From the NCBI GenBank assembly GCA_022709995.1, contig JAKLHU010000182.1, positions 1-5,411 on the forward strand: a stretch of 5,411 nucleotides of DNA, read 5' to 3'. How positions within the stretch are numbered: position 1 is the stretch's first letter; each line of letters opens with the position of its first letter. The translations under genes and the position numbers were made by a program. The notes under the pieces are model-generated. The model did not search any database. It was not told the DNA's origin and worked only from the letters and a program-made list of their open reading frames with translations. Positions 1-5,411 of this stretch are shown here, piece after piece. Source of the DNA: Verrucomicrobiota bacterium (GTDB lineage Bacteria > Verrucomicrobiota > Lentisphaeria > Oligosphaerales > Oligosphaeraceae).

Positions 1-15
1 GGCATCGCGGTAAAG

Positions 16-88
16 CTCCTATGAAACCAAAGATTGGCTGATGTAAGTTTCTTAGCCTTTGATGCCGCGGCAAGCGCGGCGTAGCCAA
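16..88 (+). repeat. 73-bp direct repeat, unit A
   Basis: The unit opens with CTCCTATGAAACC and ends with GTAGCCAA. By eye it differs from unit C at about 4 of 73 positions and from unit D (3478-3550) at about 8. It contains a near-perfect hairpin at 64-80 (GCCGCG, loop GCAAG, CGCGGC) that can extend by a T-G and an A-T pair. A second possible foldback pairs GAAAC with GTTTC around a small CCAA/TTGG hairpin. Confidence 0.85.
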
Positions 89-220
89 CTCCTATGAAAC
101 CCAAGACAGGATTCCGCCAGGGAAAGCGCGCAAGACGGGAAACCGTTGACGGCAAGAAGGGCGCGACGCCAGAGGTAGGTTTCTTTGCCCTTGAAGCCGC
201 GGCAAGCGCGGCGGAGGCAA
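89..220 (+). repeat. Expanded 132-bp repeat variant, unit B
   Basis: It shares its start (CTCCTATGAAAC) and end (the GCCGCGGCAAGCGCGGC hairpin at 196-212, then GCAA) with the 73-bp units. Its middle is replaced by roughly 60 bp of other sequence. The insert sits between GAAACC and GGTTTC, which still pair with each other, so it replaces the loop of the first foldback. Inside the insert is a small hairpin with a GAAA tetraloop (ACGG-GAAA-CCGT, 135-146). The segment 155-173 resembles 3226-3244 inside the downstream element at 16 of 19 positions by eye. Confidence 0.7.
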
Positions 221-293
221 CTCCTATGAAACCAAAGATTGGCTGATGTAAGTTCCTTAGCCTTTGATGCCGCGGCAAGCGCGATGTAGGCAA
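221..293 (+). repeat. 73-bp direct repeat, unit C
   Basis: This unit is nearly identical to unit A and directly abuts the terminal repeat at 294-309. Its hairpin copy (269-285) is damaged, because the last two bases of the 3' arm read AT instead of GC. It also has GTTCC where unit A has GTTTC, which breaks one of the possible pairings. These uncompensated changes argue against strict RNA-structure selection on this copy. Confidence 0.85.
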
Positions 294-309
294 CTTTTCG
301 GACAGGCTC
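294..309. repeat. Terminal inverted repeat, right end of upstream element
   Basis: CTTTTCGGACAGGCTC differs by one base from the right end at 3551-3566. It is a near inverted complement of the left end at 3112-3127. The matching left end of this copy is not in the window. Confidence 0.65.
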
Positions 310-387
310 GGACCTGGACGCTTCCCGGCCCGCGCCGACTGGCGGCCTTCACCGCCCCGCCGCCCGAAAAAATCATCCCCAGGAGAA

Positions 388-417
388 TGCTTTTTGCCGT
401 TGCGGGAAGCATATTAT
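388..417 (+). promoter_or_regulatory. Weak promoter candidate for the first hydrolase gene
   Basis: TATTAT at 412-417 matches the sigma-70 -10 consensus at five of six positions and lies 69 bp before the start codon. The -35 side is poor: a T-rich stretch at 388-396 lies at roughly the right distance but does not resemble TTGACA. The hexamer sits in GCATATTATAAGC, an imperfect palindrome at 409-421 that could also be an operator half. The second hydrolase has a similar TATT...AAGCG block at nearly the same distance from its start. Nothing else was recognised in the GC-rich spacer 310-387. Confidence 0.3.
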
Positions 418-467
418 AAGCGAGAAGACGTCGTCATCCACACCGCCGCCACCCGCCGCCAAACTCC

Positions 468-472
468 AGGAG
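468..472 (+). promoter_or_regulatory. Ribosome binding site for the 481 start
   Basis: AGGAG ends 8 nt before ATG 481, which is ideal spacing and is the main reason for choosing that start. A second AGGAG at 381-385 lies 8 nt before an in-frame TTG at 394, so an initiation site 29 codons earlier is possible. It would add a basic stretch without similarity to the fold, and it lies upstream of the candidate -10. Confidence 0.7.
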
Positions 473-480
473 ACATTGCC

Positions 481-2995
481 ATGTCCGACTCCCTGCATGA
501 CCTCCGCATCGTCAAGGAAAGCCGCCGCTCCTGCTTCTATGCCGACGAAGCCATCGCCTGGACCTTCACGGTGATGAACTTCACCCCGGTCAATCGAAAA
601 AACTGCATTCTGGCCTTCTCCCTCGACGGCGCCCCGGCCGGCGAACGCATGTTTGACAAGCTCAGCACCCATAACGGCAAGATCACCTGGGAATGCCCGG
701 CCTCGGCTCTTCGCACCGGCGCCCACCGCCTGACCGTACGATTGCGCGAGCCGGACGCCACCCTTCTGGAAAAAGACTTCCCGATCGCCATCGTGCCGCC
801 TCTCGACCGCAACCGGCTGTCGACCTGGCATTGGCCCAGCACCGTCCTACGACGCCCTCGAGGCCGGGGTCGACACCGCCCTGCACGAACTCGACCTGCT
901 CCGGAAACTCGGCTTCAACATGGCGAACTTCCGTGCCGGCTGGGCCATCCTCCACCCCGACCGCGCCGTCTTCCTCATCGAAGAAGCCATGCAACGCGGC
1001 ATCTCCCTCGGCATCCTCGTCGAAAACTCCGACTCCGGCATCTTCCGGGCCGACCCCGGCACGCCGGATTCCGCCCGGCTGATCGGCCCGGACGGCCAGG
1101 TCACCGCCCTGGTCGACCCCTTCTCGACGTTTATGCGCCAGAAGGCCGAACGCCTCGTCGACCACCTCATGACCCTATTCGCGGAATTCCCCTCGGTCAA
1201 CTCCATTTTCATGAACAGCGAAGTCGAAGACCGCCTGAAGCTGTGTTGCACCCCGGCCGCCAGACGCCGCCACGAAAAGGCCCTCGGCTTCCCGCTGAGC
1301 CGCCTGCGCACCCTGGACCGGAGCTTCCTGAACGGCACGGCCGAGCCGCCGGCATGCCAGCCCGGCGTCATCCCCGACGACGACCCGGACTACGCCTTCG
1401 CCCGCTACTACTTCGAACACGGCGACGGCTGGGCCCACGTCAACCGCATCATGGCGAAAGCCTGCCACCGCGTCCGCCCCGACCTCATCACCATCGCCGA
1501 CCCCTTCCGGCTGGCGCCCGTGCCGAAGCGCTTCGCCGGCATGGACACCATCAGCAGCTGGACCTACACCAACCCGGACCCGAAATCGACCCTCTTCGTC
1601 GAAACCCTCGCCGCCGCCGCCCGGCGCCTCGGCAATGTCCCGCTGCCCAGCATCACGCTCTGGAACTACGCCGGCTCGCTCGTCCCCAGCGGCGCCGACC
1701 GTTTCGCCCGCGAACTGACCCTGCGCATGGGGCCCGACCGCTGGACCGAATGCGCCTGGATCAACTTGTCCCGCGGCGTCGGCGGCATCGGCAACTACTT
1801 CGGCAGCCCGCTGGAATTCTACCTGAGCAGCGGCGACGGCGGCGACCCGGTCATCTATTCGCCCAGCACCGAGCCGGCCATCGCGGCCTTCCACCGCGAC
1901 ATCGCCGAGCCGTTCGGCCCCCTCGCCCGCACAACCGCCAACGCACCCCGCCGGGCCGCCGTCCTCGACTGCTACGCCTCCCGAATCTATGGCGGCGCCC
2001 CCCGCAGCCACGCCCACTACACCAACTACCAAATCTACAATTTCTACGCCGTCATGAACATGGCCTGGATACACGCCGACGTCCTGTTCGAAGAGGACGT
2101 GCTCGAAGACCAGCTCGACAACTACCGCCTCCTCGCCCTGCCGTCATGCCCGGTCCTGACCGAGTCCGTCTACCGCAAAATCAAGGCCTTCGCCGAAAAA
2201 GGCGGCATCGTCATCGCCGACCAATGCCTGCAAGCCGACATCCCCAATGCCGTCATCTTCGACTTCGACTTCTCCTTCCGCCGCCGCGTCAACGCCAATG
2301 CCATGGCCAACGGCTGCGACTACAGCATCAAGGACGACGACAACGCCCGGCACATCGTCGACAAGTCACAACTCAAAGGCCTGCCGGCGCACCGCGACCA
2401 GGAAATCATGGAAACCTACGCCGCCGAACTGAGACAGCGGCTCGACGGCCGGTTCTCCCGCGCCTGCGACTGCTCCTCGCCGAAGATCCTCGGCAACCTC
2501 CGGCAGAGCGGCGACTTCTCCTACCTGTTTGCCGTCAACGACGCCCGCGCCTACGACGACCGCTCCGCCCCATACCAGGCCATGCTCGAAAAAGGCGTGC
2601 CGGCAACCGCCACCTTTACCATCACGGGCGACTGGCGGAAACCGGTCTTCCGCAACCTCGTCACCGGCCAGGCCGTCGCCGCCCGTCCGCTGACCAAAGG
2701 CACTTGGTCGTTCGACCTGACCCTGCCCGGCGGCGGCGGCGCCATTGTCGCCGTCGCGGAGACAACGATCGCCAAACCAACCGGCAAGGTCGAAGCCGGG
2801 CCCGCCGCCGTCGTCGTCCACGTGACCGCTCCCGGCAGCGCCGGCGCCAGGCCGGTCCAATTCAACTGGAATGGCCGGCGCGCCACCAGAATCCTCCAGA
2901 ATGGCGCCGGGACCTTCTCCTTCCCCCTGGCGGCCTCGGAAGACACCCCGGACAAAATCACCCTGACCGACCTGATCTTCCCGGACCCGGCCTGA
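481..2995 (+). CDS. Putative GH-A clan (GH42-like) glycoside hydrolase, interrupted by a 1-base frameshift
   Basis: Correcting one extra C at about 847 gives 837 residues. The order is an N-terminal Ig-like beta-sandwich (about 1-112), then a TIM-barrel-like region (about 115-470) beginning at TWHWPSTVYDALEAG. A glutamine-amidotransferase-like domain follows (about 490-650), with NYRLLALPSCPVL at 547 and FAEKGGIVIADQ at 570. It resembles the trimerisation domain of GH42 beta-galactosidases and has no GxCxG catalytic motif. A C-terminal beta-sandwich (about 680-837, from YLFAVND) closes the protein. The acid/base candidate is E247 in FMNSEVED (codon 1220-1222); clan GH-A enzymes usually carry Asn just before or near this Glu. 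I cannot assign the nucleophile; E423 in WTECAWINLSRG is only a possibility. No signal peptide is seen, so the protein is probably cytoplasmic and acts on imported oligosaccharides. Substrate and exact family are unknown. The gene starts after a good ribosome binding site, and a GH2 gene follows on the same strand. Family placement is by domain pattern from memory, moderately sure. Confidence 0.75.
844..850 (+). other. Frameshift site in the first hydrolase gene
   Basis: Up to GTC at 844-846 the protein-like frame is that of ATG 481 (ends WPSTV). From TAC at 848-850 it is the next frame (YDALEAGVD, continuing without interruption to 2995). Removing one C (846 or 847) joins them as WPSTVYDALEAG. 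The original frame stays free of stops to 3081 but yields an Arg/Pro-rich product typical of an out-of-frame GC-rich gene. No slippery heptamer, long homopolymer or internal ribosome binding site is visible, and ATG 920 has no Shine-Dalgarno sequence. It is either a sequencing error or a true inactivating mutation. Confidence 0.85.
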
Positions 2996-3024
2996 AAACG
3001 CCTCCCCGTCACCCCGCCGCCCCT

Positions 3025-3053
3025 CCGCCCCGCGCCGGCGGCGCCCCGGGCGG
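3025..3053 (+). terminator. Strong GC hairpin after the first hydrolase gene, without T-run
   Basis: CCGCCC (3025-3030) pairs with GGGCGG (3048-3053), and an inner stem GCGCC/GGCGC (3032-3036 with 3040-3044) closes on a GGC loop. It lies 30 bp after the stop codon, where a terminator is expected. No T-tract follows, so it is not a standard intrinsic terminator. It could stabilise the 3' end or simply reflect high GC. Confidence 0.35.
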
Positions 3054-3105
3054 GAAGCCGGCCGGCAGGCCATCGACGTGACACGCCCACGTTTACACCA
3101 ATGCC

Positions 3106-3111
3106 TATTTA
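3106..3111. repeat. Left target site duplication TATTTA
   Basis: TATTTA immediately precedes the left terminal repeat and is repeated exactly after the right terminal repeat (3567-3572). The fused pre-insertion site would read ATGCC-TATTTA-ATGCC. Confidence 0.85.
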
Positions 3112-3127
3112 GAGGCCGTCCGAAAAG
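3112..3127. repeat. Left terminal inverted repeat of the 455-bp element
   Basis: GAGGCCGTCCGAAAAG is the inverted complement of 3551-3566 with one mismatch (G versus C at the fourth base). Confidence 0.85.
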
Positions 3128-3477
3128 CCTTTGTCGAAAGATTCATCCGCAGATGGCGCCAATTTTCAACGTCAAGGAGGTTACTGCCGATCATCACATC
3201 ATGGGCATCGGCTACAAGTCCCGGAAGAAGCGCCAGACGCCAGACTGGGGACGGTTCGGAGGTCTCAAGTCATGGGAAAGATACTATTTCAGATGATACT
3301 GCACAAAAGCGCTGGCAAACGTTGTCATGGCCAGCTATTTTTTCCGCCGTCCGCAGAAATCAAGCCCACCCACCCAAAGGGGGATCCTCCACCCAATTGG
3401 TCGCGCGCGAGGAAGATGTCGTGGACAGCGGTCTCCATGCCGTCACGACAGCAAAACCTGCTGGTATCGCGGTTGGA

Positions 3478-3550
3478 ATCCTATGAAACCAAAGGTTGGC
3501 TGATGTAAGTTTCAAGGCCCTTGATGCCGCGGCAAGCGCGGCGTAAACAA
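3478..3550 (+). repeat. 73-bp direct repeat, unit D
   Basis: This unit has the same length and orientation as units A and C, with about 65 of 73 positions matching unit A by eye. It keeps the perfect GCCGCG-GCAAG-CGCGGC hairpin (3526-3542) and the GAAAC/GTTTC pairing. It differs mainly in a short block (TTAGCCT in unit A, AAGGCCC here) and in the last bases (GTAAACAA). Confidence 0.85.
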
Positions 3551-3566
3551 CTTTTCGGACGGGCTC
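3551..3566. repeat. Right terminal inverted repeat of the 455-bp element
   Basis: CTTTTCGGACGGGCTC pairs with the left end at 3112-3127 and matches the upstream copy at 294-309 with one change. Confidence 0.85.
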
Positions 3567-3572
3567 TATTTA
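3567..3572. repeat. Right target site duplication TATTTA
   Basis: Exact copy of 3106-3111, placed directly after the right terminal repeat. Confidence 0.85.
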
Positions 3573-3606
3573 ATGCCGGAAGCGCCAAAGAGCTCCGGTC
3601 GATGAC

Positions 3607-3635
3607 TTGCGCGCGGTCTCAACTCGGGTTATTGT
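3607..3635 (+). promoter_or_regulatory. Promoter candidate for the GH2 gene
   Basis: TTGCGC (3607-3612) and TATTGT (3630-3635) are separated by 17 bp, sigma-70-like spacing with partial consensus matches (three and four of six). The start codon follows 65 bp after the -10. Copies of GCGCGC on both sides (3610-3615 and 3641-3646) form an imperfect inverted repeat around the -10 that could be an operator. The site is downstream of the inserted element, so the GH2 gene may be transcribed without read-through across it. Confidence 0.35.
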
Positions 3636-3684
3636 ATTAAGCGCGCGAAAAGCCGCTGCCGCTGTCAAATCGCAACGTCAACAT

Positions 3685-3689
3685 GAGGA
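3685..3689 (+). promoter_or_regulatory. Ribosome binding site of the GH2 gene
   Basis: GAGGA ends 10 nt before ATG 3700. Nearby ATGs at 3683 and 3689 are in another frame, so 3700 is the supported start. Confidence 0.7.
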
Positions 3690-3699
3690 TGATTTACGC

Positions 3700-5411
3700 A
3701 TGGCCAGCATTCCCAGACCAGAATATCCGCGCCCGCAGTTCGTCCGCAAGGACTGGTTGAACCTCAATGGCGAATGGCAGTTTGAAATCGACACCGGCGA
3801 CTCCGGACTCGCCCGCGGCCTGCGCGAACGCGAACTGAACAGCCGCATCAAAGTCCCGTTCTGCCCAGAGTCGAAATTGTCCGGCGTCGAATATCTCGAT
3901 TTCATGGAAGCCGTCTGGTACCGGCGTGAAGTCATGATTCCCGACGACTGGCAGGACCGCCTGGTTCTCCTGCATTTCCAAGCCGTGGATTACGAAGCGA
4001 CGGTCTGGGTGAATGGCCGCGAGGTCGGCCGCCATCGCGGCGGCTTCACCCCCTTCACCTGCGACCTCGGGCCGGCCAGCGAGCTGGGCGGCAAGGCCGT
4101 CATCGTCGTCCGCGCCCGCGATCCGCGCGACTGGCACAAGCCCGGCGGCAAGCAGTCCGTCATCTATGAAAACGCCGGGTGCCATTATCCGCGCACCACC
4201 GGCATCTGGCAGACGGTCTGGATGGAGCCGGCGCCGCTGACGCGCCTGCAACGGCCCCGCATCACGCCATGCCTGGAAAGCCGCCTGTTCCGACTGGAAC
4301 AAGCCTTGGCCAATCCCCGCGCCGGCTGGACCATCACGGCGGTCCTGAGCGACGCCCAAGGCGAAATCTCGCGGGCGACCGCCGTCACCGGAACGGACTT
4401 CACGGCCATCCTGCAACTGCCCGTCCCCGAAGACCGCCTCCGCCTCTGGCAGCCCGGCGACGGCCAGCTCTATGACCTCGACATCGTCCTGGCCGACCCT
4501 GCCGGCGCCGTCGTCGACCACGCCGGCAGCTACGCCGGCATGCGCAGCGTCGCAATTGACGGCTACAAAATCCTGGTCAATGGCACGAGCGTCTTCCAAC
4601 GACTCGTCCTCGACCAGGGCTACTACCCCGATGGACTGCTGACGGCGCCGTCGGACGAAATCCTGATGCGGGACATCTCCAAGGCCATGCAGGCCGGCTT
4701 CAACGGCGCCCGCCTGCACCAAAAGGTGTTTGAAGAGCGTTTCCTGTATCATGCCGACAGCCTCGGATATCTGGTCTGGGGCGAATTCGGCGACTGGGGC
4801 TTCCGCGACCGCGCCGGCCGAGTGCCCATCGCCGTCGTGGACGGCTTCCGCCATCAGCCCGGGGCGGCCCTCCTGTCCCAATGGCTGGAAGCGCTGAGCC
4901 GCGATTACTCGCACCCCTCCATCATCGGCTGGTGCCCCCTGAACGAGACGTCGCAACCGATCGAAGACTACATGACGGCCCTGGACGACGTCATGCGGGG
5001 ACTTTTCCTGGCCACCAAGAATGCGGACACGACCCGGCCGGTCCTCGACACCTCGGGCTATTCCCACCGGGTGGCGGAGTCCGACGTCTACGACAGCCAC
5101 GACTACACCCAGGACCCGGCCAAATTCACACTCCAGCATGCCGGCCTGGCGACCGACAACCCGTTTGTCAACGGCGAGGGCAAGGTCAGCCTGCCATATC
5201 GCGGCCAGCCGTATTTCGTCAGCGAATTCGGCGGCGCCTGGTGGAACCCCCAGGCGGCCGGAAATGAACCGTCCTGGGGCTACGGCGAACGACCCAAGAG
5301 CCTCGATGAATTCTACGCCCGCTTCAAGGGGCTCTGCGACGTGCTCCTGGACAACCCCAAGATGTTCGGCTACTGCTATACGCAGCTGACCGACGTGTTC
5401 CAGGAACAAAA
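3700..5411 (+). CDS. Glycoside hydrolase family 2 enzyme (beta-galactosidase/beta-glucuronidase type), 3' end cut by window
   Basis: 570 residues are visible. GH2 enzymes are retaining exo-hydrolases that release a terminal sugar such as galactose, glucuronate or mannose; the exact sugar cannot be read here. The N-terminal jelly-roll domain (about 1-180) shows LNGEWQFEID, AVWYRREV, ATVWVNGREVGRHRGGFTPF and YPRTTGIWQTVW. An Ig-like domain (about 181-285) follows. The TIM barrel runs from about 286, with FQRLVLDQGYYPDGLLTAPSDE split over 299-320 and GFNGARLHQKVFEERF from 333. The acid/base is E416 in GWCPLNETSQ, and the nucleophile is E509 in YFVSEFGG. The last visible motif, YTQLTDVFQEQ, lies near the usual end of the barrel, so probably only some tens of residues are missing. 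No signal peptide is seen, so the enzyme is probably cytoplasmic. It has its own ribosome binding site and promoter-like motif, and lies downstream of the GH42-like gene in the same direction. Family assignment is firm; substrate is open. Confidence 0.93.
   Translation, partial: MASIPRPEYPRPQFVRKDWLNLNGEWQFEIDTGDSGLARGLRERELNSRIKVPFCPESKLSGVEYLDFMEAVWYRREVMIPDDWQDRLVLLHFQAVDYEATVWVNGREVGRHRGGFTPFTCDLGPASELGGKAVIVVRARDPRDWHKPGGKQSVIYENAGCHYPRTTGIWQTVWMEPAPLTRLQRPRITPCLESRLFRLEQALANPRAGWTITAVLSDAQGEISRATAVTGTDFTAILQLPVPEDRLRLWQPGDGQLYDLDIVLADPAGAVVDHAGSYAGMRSVAIDGYKILVNGTSVFQRLVLDQGYYPDGLLTAPSDEILMRDISKAMQAGFNGARLHQKVFEERFLYHADSLGYLVWGEFGDWGFRDRAGRVPIAVVDGFRHQPGAALLSQWLEALSRDYSHPSIIGWCPLNETSQPIEDYMTALDDVMRGLFLATKNADTTRPVLDTSGYSHRVAESDVYDSHDYTQDPAKFTLQHAGLATDNPFVNGEGKVSLPYRGQPYFVSEFGGAWWNPQAAGNEPSWGYGERPKSLDEFYARFKGLCDVLLDNPKMFGYCYTQLTDVFQEQ

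Larger units (their letters stand above)
1..309. mobile_element. Right end of a MITE-like element with tandem subterminal repeats (left end outside window)
   Basis: The stretch consists of direct repeats (16-88, 89-220, 221-293) followed at once by the 16-mer CTTTTCGGACAGGCTC (294-309). The same arrangement, a 73-bp unit directly followed by CTTTTCGGACGGGCTC, forms the right end of the complete element at 3112-3566, so this region is read as the right part of a related element. Bases 1-15 look like the degraded end of one more unit. No transposase is visible. A stop-free minus-strand frame crosses the region, but it is made of the repeats themselves and is not called as a gene. If the reading is right, the six bases after the end (GGACCT, 310-315) are one copy of the target duplication. 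The homology is seen directly; the transposition history is inferred. Confidence 0.65.
3112..3566. mobile_element. Complete 455-bp MITE-like non-autonomous element
   Basis: The ends are GAGGCCGTCCGAAAAG (3112-3127) and CTTTTCGGACGGGCTC (3551-3566), which are inverted complements at 15 of 16 positions. An exact 6-bp direct repeat, TATTTA, flanks them. Ends plus target duplication are direct evidence of a past transposition. The interior is too short for a transposase, and its small open frames lack protein-like composition or ribosome binding sites, so it would need a transposase supplied elsewhere. A 73-bp repeat unit (3478-3550) abuts the right end, exactly as in the element ending at 309. 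The interior (3128-3477) is lower in GC than the flanking genes and has no recognised content. The insertion lies between the two hydrolase genes. I cannot name the parent IS family. Confidence 0.85.

Noticed and set aside
16..293. CRISPR array
   Set aside because: The repeats are 73 bp or longer and directly abut each other with no unique spacers of regular length. One of them abuts a transposon-like terminal repeat.
387..419. Short leader peptide MLFAVAGSILL
   Set aside because: The AGGAG sits only 1 nt before this ATG, too close for initiation, and there is no attenuator-like structure or residue pattern after it.
1175..2074. A 299-residue minus-strand frame opposite the first hydrolase
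   Set aside because: It has the low-complexity Gly/Val/Asp/Ala composition of an antisense shadow, with no motif and no ribosome binding site that I could support.
920..2995. An independent 691-residue gene starting at ATG 920
   Set aside because: It begins inside the barrel domain with no ribosome binding site, and protein-like sequence in the same frame continues upstream to the frameshift and then joins the 481 reading frame.
394..3081. A continuous 895-residue + strand frame starting at TTG 394
   Set aside because: Only the part from 481 to about 846 is protein-like. Beyond that it is a long Arg/Pro/His-rich run, the typical shadow of a GC-rich gene read out of frame, while the neighbouring frame carries the hydrolase domains.
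3131..3508. A 125-residue + strand frame inside the 455-bp element
   Set aside because: It starts at TTG just inside the left terminal repeat, runs into the 73-bp repeat unit, has no clear ribosome binding site and shows no domain-like pattern. A transposase would be much longer.
3694..5409. A 571-residue minus-strand frame opposite the GH2 gene
   Set aside because: The + strand encodes textbook GH2 motifs with both catalytic glutamates. The minus frame is an Asp/Val/Gly/Ala-rich mirror caused by the strong C bias at third codon positions.

Overview
This window carries two carbohydrate-degrading enzyme genes on the + strand, set among short mobile-element-like repeats. The coding DNA is GC-rich with a very strong preference for C in the third codon position. 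Neither enzyme has a recognisable signal peptide. Large unsecreted glycoside hydrolases of this kind, next to repeat-rich spacers, fit a carbohydrate-specialist bacterium of the PVC group (Lentisphaerota/Victivallales, Kiritimatiellota or Planctomycetota). That placement is inferred from protein style only and is not proven by any marker gene here.

Layout. Positions 1-309 hold a run of tandem direct repeats (two 73-bp units flanking a 132-bp variant). They end in the 16-bp sequence CTTTTCGGACAGGCTC, which I read as the right end of a mobile element whose left end lies outside the window. Positions 310-480 are a leader with a weak promoter-like motif and a good ribosome binding site. Positions 481-2995 encode a putative GH-A/GH42-like glycoside hydrolase, 837 residues once a single-base frameshift at about 847 is corrected. 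Positions 2996-3105 contain a strong GC hairpin without a T-run. Positions 3112-3566 are a complete 455-bp MITE-like element with 16-bp terminal inverted repeats and a perfect 6-bp target duplication (TATTTA). It carries one copy of the same 73-bp unit just inside its right end. Positions 3573-3699 are the leader of the second gene. Positions 3700 to the window end encode a GH2 enzyme (beta-galactosidase/beta-glucuronidase type), 570 residues visible and cut by the window edge.

How it fits together. The two hydrolases point the same way and would be only about 240 bp apart without the inserted element, so they look like neighbours in one carbohydrate-utilisation cluster acting on imported oligosaccharides in the cytoplasm. 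The substrate cannot be read from the sequence. The clearest unusual content is the repeat/MITE family, seen in two different states within 3.5 kb, and the frameshift in the first hydrolase. I found no CRISPR array, tRNA, rRNA, transposase, or defence or phage gene.
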